Of a stretch of DNA of 6,378 nucleotides, positions 1-6,318 are shown piece by piece; the stretch's first letter is position 1; every line of letters begins with the position of its first letter. The notes under the pieces are model-generated. The model was not told where the DNA came from and ran no database searches. It worked only from the letters and a program-made list of their open reading frames with translations. The stretch comes from Actinomycetes bacterium (lineage in GTDB: Bacteria; Actinomycetota; Acidimicrobiia; Spongiisociales; UBA5794). Position numbers and translations under genes: made by a program. The stretch covers positions 4,183 through 10,560 of the forward strand of contig JAHEEL010000068.1 of assembly GCA_024640745.1 (NCBI GenBank). The letters are read 5' to 3'.

Positions 1-683
1 AAGCTCTGGAAGAGGCCGAGTGGCCCGCCGGAGATCGGCGGGTCGAGGATCGTCGCACCGACGACGGCATCGACGCTGATCTCCGGGACAGCGTCCCAGC
101 GACTCACGACCTCGGTGATCACGGCCCCGCCCTTGCTGTGTCCGACGAGGTAGACAGGACGGCCGTCCGCCCCGAGGGCGGCGAGATACGCCCCGAGTGC
201 ATCGGCAGCATCGTCGGTGGTCGCGCGTTGGGAAGCCTCGATCGTGTCGCCGGTGGGCCAGGCCCAGCGATAGTCGAAGACGCGAACGTCCTGCGGGTCC
301 AACCCGATCATCGCAGCCAGGTCGTCGAAGCCGCGAGGGTCGCCACCGTGCCCGGGCACGTACACGAAGACGGGATCTCGGAGCTCCGTCGACCCGGCTC
401 CCCGCCGACGACGGACGAGCACCGATCCTGCCAGGACGGCTCCCCCGATACCGGCGCCACCCGCCGGGGCAAGTGGGATCCGAATCGGGCTGCGCCGCGG
501 ATCGGGGACGCTGGTCTGCGAGAGGCCGAGCCCGCGCCCTGGTGCATCCGGCACGGCGACATCGGCGGATGGCGCCGGAGGTGGGGGCGGTGGGGTACCG
601 GTCATCGCCGAGTTCGACGGTTCTGGGTTCCCGAAGAGGAAGGTGACGAAGGCAATGGTGACTGCAAAGACGGCGCCCGGCAC
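1..683 (-). CDS. Membrane-anchored alpha/beta hydrolase, lipase-like (partial, 3' end missing)
   Basis: The first 227 codons are visible and the gene continues past the left edge. From GTG 683 it encodes a hydrophobic segment (about 4-18), a Pro run (31-36) in a Pro/Ala/Asp-rich linker, a second hydrophobic Gly/Ala-rich segment (about 71-90) followed by four Arg (91-94), then an alpha/beta hydrolase core. The core starts with strand VFVYVPGHGG (105-114), whose HGG may form the oxyanion hole. The nucleophile elbow is LVGHSKGGAV with Ser183 as the likely nucleophile. A following strand, ATILDPPISGG, carries an Asp placed like the acid of lipases with a GLDPAEP-type motif. The catalytic His must lie beyond the window. 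Substrate and function are unknown; a lipase/esterase-like role is inference. GTG 683 is the first possible start after an in-frame stop at 720-722 but has only a weak SD. Confidence 0.75.
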   Translation of the reverse strand, partial: MPGAVFAVTIAFVTFLFGNPEPSNSAMTGTPPPPPPAPSADVAVPDAPGRGLGLSQTSVPDPRRSPIRIPLAPAGGAGIGGAVLAGSVLVRRRRGAGSTELRDPVFVYVPGHGGDPRGFDDLAAMIGLDPQDVRVFDYRWAWPTGDTIEASQRATTDDAADALGAYLAALGADGRPVYLVGHSKGGAVITEVVSRWDAVPEISVDAVVGATILDPPISGGPLGLFQS

Positions 684-710
684 ACTCGAATCCGATCCCG
701 GGGGGCGCGG

Positions 711-736
711 AGGACGGCATCACGATGCAACGTCCC
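711..736 (-). terminator. Hairpin after ribF, possible U-less terminator
   Basis: The 63-nt gap between ribF and the hydrolase contains a hairpin. On the minus strand GGACG (735-731), a TT bulge (730-729) and GCAT (728-725) pair with ATGC (720-717) and CGTCC (716-712) around the loop CGTG (724-721). This gives 9 Watson-Crick pairs, plus a possible G-U at 736/711. No T-run follows; the next bases are C-rich (CCGCGCCCCCC). That resembles the U-less hairpins proposed as terminators in some actinobacteria, but it could equally be an attenuating or mRNA-stabilising structure. The hairpin begins 11 nt after the ribF stop, which fits an end-of-transcript element. Confidence 0.4.
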
Positions 737-746
737 AGACTCGAAT

Positions 747-1679
747 TCAAGACGTTCGTTTGCCGAACACGGCCGTTGCAGTCGCGATGTCGGAGCGGAT
801 CTGAGCGAGGAGGTCGTCGACCGATGCGAACCGACGCTCATCGCGGATTCGTTCGACGAACAGAACCCTGACGTGCTTGCCGTACAGATCCCGATCGAGG
901 TCGAGCACGTGGACCTCGAGCACCTGATCGGTCCCGTCGAAGGTGGGGCGAGTCCCCAGGTTGGCCACCGCCGGATAGGCTGCTCCGTCGATGATCGCCG
1001 TGACGGCGTAGACGCCGGGCAGCGGAACCGTCAGGACGGCGGGGAACGAGATATTCGCCGTCGGGACGCCGAACCGACGACCGCGCCCGTCGCCGGGAAC
1101 GACGATTCCCTCCATCTCGTATGCTCTGCCGAGCATGGCGGCGGCGCCGGTGACGTCCCCGGCTTCGAGGTGCTCGCGGATGGAGGTTGACCGGATCTCG
1201 CTGCCATTGAGTGATTCGATGGGGACGACCTCGACGTCGAACCCGCGAGCGGCCCCGAGTTCCGCGAGGGTGTCGGTCGTTCCGGACGCATCCCGACCGA
1301 AGCGGAAGCCTTCGCCGACGGCGACGAACCGCGCATCGAGTCCGCCGACCAGATAGCGATCGACGAATGCTTCCGAGACCATGTCTCGCATCTCCTCGTC
1401 GAAATCGAGTACCGCGACGCATTCGATGCCCGCCTCCCGGAAGCGTTCGAAGCGATGCGCAAGCGTGCTCAACCTCCTTGGGGCCCCGTCCGGCGCGAGG
1501 ATGGCTGCCGGATGGGTCCCGAACGTCATGACGGTCCTTGCCAGGTGCGGGTCGCAGTTGTCGAGCGCATCGAGCACGCGCCGGTGGCCCAAGTGCACCC
1601 CGTCGAACACCCCGATCGCCACTGCGGCGCCGCGCGGCGGCGGTTCCCAATCGGACGGGTCACCCCGGTAGACGATCAT
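747..1679 (-). CDS. ribF: Bifunctional riboflavin kinase / FAD synthetase
   Basis: A 310-residue bifunctional enzyme that phosphorylates riboflavin to FMN and adenylylates FMN to FAD. The N-terminal FAD-synthetase (nucleotidyltransferase) half shows GVFDGVHLGHRR at 23-34, which holds the HIGH-like GVHLGH element, then MTFGTHP at 51-57, VGEGFRFGRDASG at 121-133 and the ISSTxIR-type motif IRSTSIR at 162-168. The C-terminal riboflavin-kinase half has GDGRGRRFGVPTANI at 196-210 (with the PTAN metal/nucleotide motif), PGVYAV at 221-226, NLGTRPTF at 240-247 and EVHVLDLDRDLYG at 255-267. Length and domain order are typical and both active sites look complete. Its ATG overlaps the TGA of truB (ATGA), and it ends 63 nt before the hydrolase. 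No FMN riboswitch is present upstream, since that region is truB coding sequence. Confidence 0.97.
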   Translation of the reverse strand: MIVYRGDPSDWEPPPRGAAVAIGVFDGVHLGHRRVLDALDNCDPHLARTVMTFGTHPAAILAPDGAPRRLSTLAHRFERFREAGIECVAVLDFDEEMRDMVSEAFVDRYLVGGLDARFVAVGEGFRFGRDASGTTDTLAELGAARGFDVEVVPIESLNGSEIRSTSIREHLEAGDVTGAAAMLGRAYEMEGIVVPGDGRGRRFGVPTANISFPAVLTVPLPGVYAVTAIIDGAAYPAVANLGTRPTFDGTDQVLEVHVLDLDRDLYGKHVRVLFVERIRDERRFASVDDLLAQIRSDIATATAVFGKRTS

Positions 1680-2584
1680 GCGGTGACCACCTCGGGCGTC
1701 GCCGACGACCCGTCGATGCGGTAGACGCCGAGGAGAACACCGTCGGCGACGACGCGCACGAGGCCTGATTCGGCGGCTGGAGCGCCTCCGGCGAGCGCCT
1801 CAACCGGGATGGCCGCTCCGTTGCGGGCCCGAAGCTCGAAGTCAGGATCGACGGTTCGGGCGGGGATGCCCGAAAGAACATCGGCAGGATCGGCAATCAG
1901 GCGGGGGATCGTCTGCTCGCGCACGGCCGTCTCGAGCGCCTCGATTCGCACGGCATCGCTTACATCGATCGCACCGTTGCGCATGCGCCGGAGCGCGCTG
2001 AGGTGAGCCCGGCCGCCGAGCGCCTGCGCCATGTCGTCGGCAAGCGATCGCACATAGGTGCCGGTGCTGCAGACGACGTCGAACGTCACTTCTGGGTAGT
2101 CCGAGGGAGCGAAAGCCACGACATCGAGGGAGTAGATCTCGACGGAACGGGCTTCGCGTTCCACGACCTCGCCGGCTCGGGCAAGCTCATAGAGGCGCTT
2201 CCCCGCCACCCTGCGCGCCGACACCATCGGGGGAACTTGCATGATCGTTCCGCGGAACCGATCGAGCACCGCCTCGAGTTGTTCGATCGAAACGGGAAGC
2301 GGGCGACGGTCGAGAATGGCTCCGTCGGCGTCGAGCGAATCGGTGGCGACTCCGAACTGAGCGGTCGCCCGGTACTCCTTCGGGAAGCCCTGGACGTAGC
2401 GCAGCAGCCGCGTGCTGCGGCCGAGGCCGAGAATGAGCAAACCGGTCGCCATAGGATCGAGCGTGCCGGCATGTCCTACCTTGCCGCCGATCAGACCACG
2501 TACTTTCGCCACGACGTCGTGACTCGTCCACCCCTGGTCCTTGTCGACGAGCAGGAACCCGTCTCCGATCCCCTGCTTTCTCAC
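1676..2584 (-). CDS. truB: tRNA pseudouridine(55) synthase TruB
   Basis: A 302-residue enzyme that isomerises U55 in the T-loop of tRNA to pseudouridine, working in the cytoplasm. The N-terminus GFLLVDKDQGWTSHDVV (9-25) is the family hallmark. The catalytic aspartate is Asp43 in GHAGTLDPMATGLL (37-50). Further motifs are the block after VPPMVSARR (117-125) with KRLYELARAGE at 129-139, and CSTGTYVRSLADD at 172-184. The C-terminal extension (about 240-302) probably forms the PUA-like domain seen in actinobacterial TruB. The start is taken as the GTG at 2584, in the GTGA overlap with nrnA, because the conserved N-terminus begins about ten residues later. Extension to 2821 would only translate nrnA out of frame. 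No convincing SD precedes this GTG, so initiation probably depends on termination of nrnA. Confidence 0.95.
   Translation of the reverse strand: MRKQGIGDGFLLVDKDQGWTSHDVVAKVRGLIGGKVGHAGTLDPMATGLLILGLGRSTRLLRYVQGFPKEYRATAQFGVATDSLDADGAILDRRPLPVSIEQLEAVLDRFRGTIMQVPPMVSARRVAGKRLYELARAGEVVEREARSVEIYSLDVVAFAPSDYPEVTFDVVCSTGTYVRSLADDMAQALGGRAHLSALRRMRNGAIDVSDAVRIEALETAVREQTIPRLIADPADVLSGIPARTVDPDFELRARNGAAIPVEALAGGAPAAESGLVRVVADGVLLGVYRIDGSSATPEVVTA
1687..1693 (-). promoter_or_regulatory. Ribosome binding site of ribF at the end of truB
   Basis: GAGGTGG lies 7 nt upstream of the ATG at 1679, within the last codons of truB. It supports the ATG in the ATGA overlap as the ribF start. Confidence 0.65.
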
Positions 2585-3546
2585 GACATCAATCCGACAA
2601 TCCGCTCGATGGTGGCTTCGACGCCGAGCTCCGACGTGAAGCCGGAGGCGTTCCGATGGCCGCCACCACCAAACGCCGTGGCGATGACCGCGACGTCGAC
2701 GGTGCCGCGCGATCGGAGGCTCCCCTTGAGCACGCCGGACTGGACCTCCTTCAGCAGGCAGGCGACGCCCGCCTCCCTGGGAAGTCTGACCAGGTCGATG
2801 AGCTGGTCGGCCGCCTCCCACCCGATACCGGACTCACTGATATCGGACTGCCGGAGCACCGTCCACACAAGGCCAACATCGGCATCGAGTTGCGCGCGGG
2901 AAAGGACGTTTGCCACGACCCCGAAATAGCCGAACGGTGCCTCCTCGAAGAGCGCCTGTCCGATCGGCGCCGGCTCAACGCCCGATTGGAGCAGGTGAGC
3001 GGCCATCCGATGGACCGCAGGAGTGGTCGACGAGTACTGGAACCGGCCCGTGTCCGTCACGAGGCCCACATACAGTGCGTCGGCAACGGGCCGGGTGATC
3101 TCCCAGCCAAGGTGTTGCAGGAGCTCGAACACGAGCTGTGTCGTCGCAGCGGCGTCCGGATCGACGACCCGGACATCGCCGACGGTCCCCGGTGTGACGT
3201 GGTGGTCGATCACCAGCACGCGATCCGCCGAAGCGACCGCCGGCCCAACGGAGCCGACGCGGTCGAGCACTCCGGTATCGCACACGATTGCCAGATCGAG
3301 ATCGGCCGGGAACTCCGACGGCGGTACCAGGACGGTCTGGTCCAGAACGTGAAACTCCTGGCCGACGATGAACGGTTCGCTGAAGGAAGCGACGGCGTCC
3401 TTGCCTGCGGCGCGGGCAGCGAGCGCGAGCGCAATCATGGAGCCGAGCGCATCGCCATCGGGGCGGACGTGTCCGACGACGCCGATGCGCTCCGCCGCCG
3501 AGATCACCTCGACGGCTTCGTCCCAGTCCTGCTCAGTCGGCGCCAT
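2581..3546 (-). CDS. nrnA: DHH/DHHA1 phosphoesterase (nanoRNase / pAp phosphatase)
   Basis: A 321-residue cytoplasmic DHH-DHHA1 phosphoesterase. Characterised relatives (B. subtilis NrnA, M. tuberculosis Rv2837c/CnpB) degrade nanoRNAs and dephosphorylate pAp, and some cleave c-di-AMP or pApA; which of these applies here cannot be told from sequence. The Mn2+-binding motifs are intact: HVRPDGDALGS at 26-36 (His26, Asp30, Asp32), CDTG at 89-92 (Asp90), the DHH triad at 114-116, and TDTGRFQYSS at 164-173 (Asp165). The DHHA1 substrate-binding domain follows and carries GGGGHRNASGF at 293-303. The gene overlaps rbfA by 14 nt, and its TGA overlaps the GTG of truB by 4 nt. A DHH gene next to rbfA is also found in mycobacteria (rbfA-Rv2837c). 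The longer frame from 3630 was rejected. Confidence 0.93.
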   Translation of the reverse strand: MAPTEQDWDEAVEVISAAERIGVVGHVRPDGDALGSMIALALAARAAGKDAVASFSEPFIVGQEFHVLDQTVLVPPSEFPADLDLAIVCDTGVLDRVGSVGPAVASADRVLVIDHHVTPGTVGDVRVVDPDAAATTQLVFELLQHLGWEITRPVADALYVGLVTDTGRFQYSSTTPAVHRMAAHLLQSGVEPAPIGQALFEEAPFGYFGVVANVLSRAQLDADVGLVWTVLRQSDISESGIGWEAADQLIDLVRLPREAGVACLLKEVQSGVLKGSLRSRGTVDVAVIATAFGGGGHRNASGFTSELGVEATIERIVGLMS

Positions 3547-3904
3547 CGTTCTCCCTGGGTTCTTCGAGCTCGTGGAGCAGTCGATCGATCTTGAGCCCCT
3601 CGCCGATCGACGGGTCGATCCGAAACGCAAGCTTCGGGGTGTACTTCATGCGGATTTGATGCCCCGCAACGGACTGGATGCGGGGGGTCGCCCTCTTCAG
3701 TGCCGCTGCGCTCTCGGCGACCTCCTCGTCGGTCCCGAGCACGGAGTAGTAGACGAAGGCGTTTCTCAGATCCGGTGCCGTATCGACGCCGGTGATCGTG
3801 ATGAACCCGAGGCCGGGATCCTTGAGGTCGCCGACGGCCTCCGCGATCACCTCTCGGAGCAGTTCATTGACTTTGCGCATGCGCGGGCTATCCGGGCGGC
3901 TCAC
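3533..3904 (-). CDS. rbfA: 30S ribosome-binding factor A
   Basis: A 123-residue KH-fold protein that binds the pre-30S subunit near the 5' end region of 16S rRNA and helps its late maturation, notably in the cold. Recognisable are the N-terminal helix (RKVNELLREVIAEAVGDL, 10-27), the conserved DPGLGFITITGV at 29-40, the strand DLRNAFVYYSVLG at 45-57, and the C-terminal block RMKYTPKLAFRID at 85-97 followed by KIDRLLHELEE. The segment before the last strand (RIQSVAGHQIR, 75-85) is somewhat unlike the usual iRxxLxxxlxLR consensus but keeps the pattern. The start GTG overlaps the stop of the DUF503 gene. The 3' end overlaps the start of the DHH gene by 14 nt. The length is normal for the family. 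Confidence 0.95.
   Translation of the reverse strand: MSRPDSPRMRKVNELLREVIAEAVGDLKDPGLGFITITGVDTAPDLRNAFVYYSVLGTDEEVAESAAALKRATPRIQSVAGHQIRMKYTPKLAFRIDPSIGEGLKIDRLLHELEEPRENDGAD
3551..3556 (-). promoter_or_regulatory. Ribosome binding site that sets the nrnA start
   Basis: AGGGAG lies 4 nt upstream of the ATG at 3546, within the end of rbfA. The reading frame is open upstream to 3630, but the extra residues are Arg/Ser-rich and unlike DHH proteins, so this site and the family N-terminus favour the ATG at 3546. Confidence 0.65.
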
Positions 3905-4197
3905 TCCCCCACCTCCGGGAGATAGGTGCGGCCGGTACCGAGGATCTCGATCTCCGGTCGACGGTCAAGGTCGCGGGTGATCGACATCAGCATGCGGTCA
4001 ACCTGGCCGCGGGACCCAGAGACCACAGCAACGCCGAGGTCGGCGCGCTGCCAGAGATCCTGGTGATCCACCTCGGCGACGGCAACGGGATGGGCGCTTC
4101 CGATGTCGGCGGCAAGGTGCTTCAACACGCGCCGCTTCTCCTTGAGTGACCGCATCCCGCGAATCCGCAGTTCGATGTGAAGGGCACCGACGTACAC
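3901..4197 (-). CDS. ylxP: DUF503 (YlxP-like) protein
   Basis: A 98-residue soluble protein of the DUF503/YlxP family, a small alpha/beta protein commonly encoded between infB and rbfA. The family signatures are clear: the N-terminal strand MYVGALHIELRI, the basic stretch RSLKEKRRVLK at about 16-26, and the conserved core VAEVDHQDLWQRADLG at about 39-54. The family has no settled biochemical function; its operon context suggests a role around ribosome maturation or translation, which is inference. The length is typical. It starts at GTG behind a strong SD, and its TGA (3901-3903) overlaps the GTG of rbfA in the four bases GTGA, indicating translational coupling. Nothing is missing or unusual in the family core. 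Confidence 0.93.
   Translation of the reverse strand: MYVGALHIELRIRGMRSLKEKRRVLKHLAADIGSAHPVAVAEVDHQDLWQRADLGVAVVSGSRGQVDRMLMSITRDLDRRPEIEILGTGRTYLPEVGE
3911..3916 (-). promoter_or_regulatory. Ribosome binding site of rbfA within the DUF503 gene
   Basis: GGAGGT lies 6 nt upstream of the GTG at 3904, inside the last codons of the DUF503 gene. It decides the rbfA start in favour of the GTG that overlaps the preceding stop. Otherwise the first in-frame ATG is Met9 (3880), which would remove the N-terminal residues. Confidence 0.7.
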
Positions 4198-4203
4198 CCT
4201 GCG

Positions 4204-4210
4204 CCTCCTT
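4204..4210 (-). promoter_or_regulatory. Strong ribosome binding site of the DUF503 gene
   Basis: AAGGAGG sits 6 nt upstream of the GTG at 4197, in the 30-nt gap after infB. It is the closest match to the anti-SD sequence in the window and fixes the start of the small gene. It suggests that this gene is initiated independently of infB translation. Confidence 0.8.
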
Positions 4211-4227
4211 TGCGGATGGCCGCCGGA

Positions 4228-6318
4228 TCAGGTCCTGGCGACTTCCTTGACTTCGTAGGACTCGATCGTGTCGCCTTCTTTGATATCTCGGAAGTTGGCC
4301 AAGCCGATGCCGCACTCGTACCCGGCCTGGACTTGCTGCTGGTCCTCCTTGAACCTCCGCAGGGACGCAATCGTGCCGTCGTAGACAACGACGCCGTCCC
4401 GCACGAGACGCGCCCGGGCGTTGCGGTTGATCGTCCCTTCCGTGACGTAGCAACCGGCGACAAGGCCGTACCGGGGGGCACGGAACGTTGCGCGAACCTC
4501 GGCCACTCCGAGAAACGACTCGACTTCGTCGGGAGCAAGCTCGCCAACGAGCATGGATTCGATATCGTCGAGGAGTTCGTAGATGATCGAGAACGTCCGG
4601 ATGTCGATCCCGGCATCTTTCGCCGCGGCGCGAGCGGAAGCATCCGGCCGCGCGTTGAAGCCGTAGATCAATGCTTCGGAGGCTTCGGCAAGCATCACAT
4701 CGTTCGACGTGATTCCGCCCACCCCGCCGAGAATCACCGTCACCGCGGCATCCTCGCGGGAGATCTTGGCGACCGCATCGCGAATGGCCTCGAGCGAACC
4801 GTGCGCGTCGGCTTTCACGATGACGCGGAGTTCGGCGTGGTCGGACGTGCGCAGGGTCTCGAGGAGCTGCGTCAGCCGTTCGGTGGCGGTGGGCACCGTC
4901 AGCTCCGCTCCCCGCTTGCGTGCCGTCTCTTCCTCCGCCATCTTGCGAGCGATCCGCTCGTTCTTCACCACCTGGAACATATCGCCGGCCAGCGGCACCT
5001 CGCCCCAGCCCGAGACAAGCACCGGGGAACTGGGGCCGGCACTCTTCAGTTGTTTGCCCCGCTCGTCGTACATGGCGCGCACCCGCCCCGAGACCGTTCC
5101 GCACACGATCGCGTCGCCCCGTTTCAACGTGCCGCGCTGCACGATGACGGTGGCCACCGGTCCGCGACCAACCTCGAGCTGGCCCTCGACTACGGTCCCC
5201 ACCGCCGGCGCGTTGGGATTGGCGGTGAGCTCTTCAACCTCGGCGACGAGGGCGACGATCTCGAGCAGATCGTCGATCCCGTCGCCCTTGAGCGCGGAGA
5301 TCTCGACCGCAGGAACGTCGCCGCCCAGGTTCTCGACAACGATCCCGTGCTGCGTCAGCGCGGCCCGCACGGCTTGGGGATCTGCGGTCTCGAGATCCAT
5401 CTTGTTGATCGCCACGATGATCGGAACATCCGCCGCCCTGGCGTGGTCGATCGCCTCGATGGTTTGCGGCATCACACCGTCGTTTGCGGCAACAACCAGG
5501 ATCACGAGGTCCGTGACGTCGGCTCCGCGAGCGCGCAGAGCTGTGAACGCTTCGTGGCCCGGCGTATCGATGAAGGTGATCAGGTTTCCGCCGCTCGTCA
5601 CCTGGTAGGCGCCGATATGCTGCGTGATTCCACCGGCTTCGCCCGCGACAACGTCTGCGGTGCGAATCGTGTCGAGCAGCTTCGTCTTGCCGTGGTCGAC
5701 ATGGCCCATGACGGTGACGACGGCAGGGCGGGGCTTCAAGCTCGCCGGGTCATCCTCGTACTCGACGACGTGATGCACAGGGCCGGCATCCTCGACGGCC
5801 TCCTCGTCGCTTTCCGCAACCAGGAGCTCGTAGCCGAACTTGCGGCCGAGCGGCTCGATCGCGTCGACCGGGATCGTCCCACCGGCTGGGACCATCTCCC
5901 CCATTTCCATGAGGGCTTGGACGATCTCAACCGTTCGGGTCTTGATCATGCGCGCGAGCTCATGGGTGGTGAGACCGGGCTCCACGAGCAGCACGTGCTC
6001 GTCATCTGCCTCGGCTTCAGTCTCGACCGGCGCTTCGACGCGCTCGACGGCCTCCGTCTCCGGCTCGACCTCGGGTTCGCTCTCGACCTCGACAATCGCC
6101 GCAGGTTCGGGGGCCGGCTCGGCTTCGATACCGGTGTCGGCCGCCGCTTCCGGTTCGGCGGTCGAATCGTACGACATGCGGACGAGCGCTACCGCGTCCT
6201 CGTCGAGACCGGACGACGCGGTCTTCACTTCGAGCCCGAGTTCCTGGGCGCGCGCGAGCACGACCTTGGACTCGAGACCGAGATCCCGAGCGAGTTCGTA
6301 GACTCGTTGCTTCGCCAC
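4228..6318 (-). CDS. infB: Translation initiation factor IF-2
   Basis: A 696-residue cytoplasmic GTPase that brings fMet-tRNA to the 30S P site and promotes subunit joining. Residues 1-50 form a first IF2_N module, followed by a Glu/Pro/Ala-rich linker (about 52-107) and a second IF2_N-like module (about 117-167). The G domain shows G1 GHVDHGKT at 205-212, G2 GGITQHIG at 229-236, G3 DTPGH at 251-255 with the catalytic His255, G4 NKMD at 305-308 and G5 SALKG at 341-345. Domain II spans about 371-460, domain III about 480-590, and the initiator-tRNA-binding C-terminal domain about 600-690 (AGCYVTEG at 621-628, GYECGI at 666-671). G1 is followed by Lys213, where I recall Arg in actinobacterial IF2. 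The protein is short for an actinobacterium, where IF2 often exceeds 900 residues; the difference lies in the linker. The GTG start abuts the preceding stop and has a good SD. Confidence 0.98.
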   Translation of the reverse strand: MAKQRVYELARDLGLESKVVLARAQELGLEVKTASSGLDEDAVALVRMSYDSTAEPEAAADTGIEAEPAPEPAAIVEVESEPEVEPETEAVERVEAPVETEAEADDEHVLLVEPGLTTHELARMIKTRTVEIVQALMEMGEMVPAGGTIPVDAIEPLGRKFGYELLVAESDEEAVEDAGPVHHVVEYEDDPASLKPRPAVVTVMGHVDHGKTKLLDTIRTADVVAGEAGGITQHIGAYQVTSGGNLITFIDTPGHEAFTALRARGADVTDLVILVVAANDGVMPQTIEAIDHARAADVPIIVAINKMDLETADPQAVRAALTQHGIVVENLGGDVPAVEISALKGDGIDDLLEIVALVAEVEELTANPNAPAVGTVVEGQLEVGRGPVATVIVQRGTLKRGDAIVCGTVSGRVRAMYDERGKQLKSAGPSSPVLVSGWGEVPLAGDMFQVVKNERIARKMAEEETARKRGAELTVPTATERLTQLLETLRTSDHAELRVIVKADAHGSLEAIRDAVAKISREDAAVTVILGGVGGITSNDVMLAEASEALIYGFNARPDASARAAAKDAGIDIRTFSIIYELLDDIESMLVGELAPDEVESFLGVAEVRATFRAPRYGLVAGCYVTEGTINRNARARLVRDGVVVYDGTIASLRRFKEDQQQVQAGYECGIGLANFRDIKEGDTIESYEVKEVART

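Noticed and set aside
138..1190. 350-codon open frame on the plus strand antisense to ribF and the hydrolase
   Set aside because: It runs across the coding strand of two well-supported minus-strand genes, is Arg/Gly/Asp-rich with no recognisable domain, and is expected from high-GC codon bias leaving antisense frames open.
2585..2821. Upstream extension of truB by 79 codons
   Set aside because: The added residues are out-of-frame nrnA sequence and precede the canonical TruB N-terminus. The GTG at 2584 overlapping the nrnA stop fits the operon pattern.
2003..3594. Two plus-strand open frames of about 310 codons (2003-2929 and 2656-3594)
   Set aside because: They overlap each other and lie antisense to truB and nrnA, whose catalytic motifs are intact. 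Their translations show no family features.
4212..4223. Small GCGG/CCGC hairpin with a 4-nt loop in the infB-ylxP gap
   Set aside because: It has only four pairs in GC-rich sequence, no T-run, and sits just upstream of a strong SD. It is too weak to call a terminator or regulator.
3998..5104. Long minus-strand frame overlapping infB and the DUF503 gene
   Set aside because: It is an Arg-rich out-of-frame shadow of infB domains II-IV, while the infB frame carries all conserved motifs.
4709..5608. 299-codon plus-strand frame opposite the IF2 G domain
   Set aside because: The Ser/Thr/Arg-rich translation mirrors the infB codon pattern. No SD or domain was recognised.
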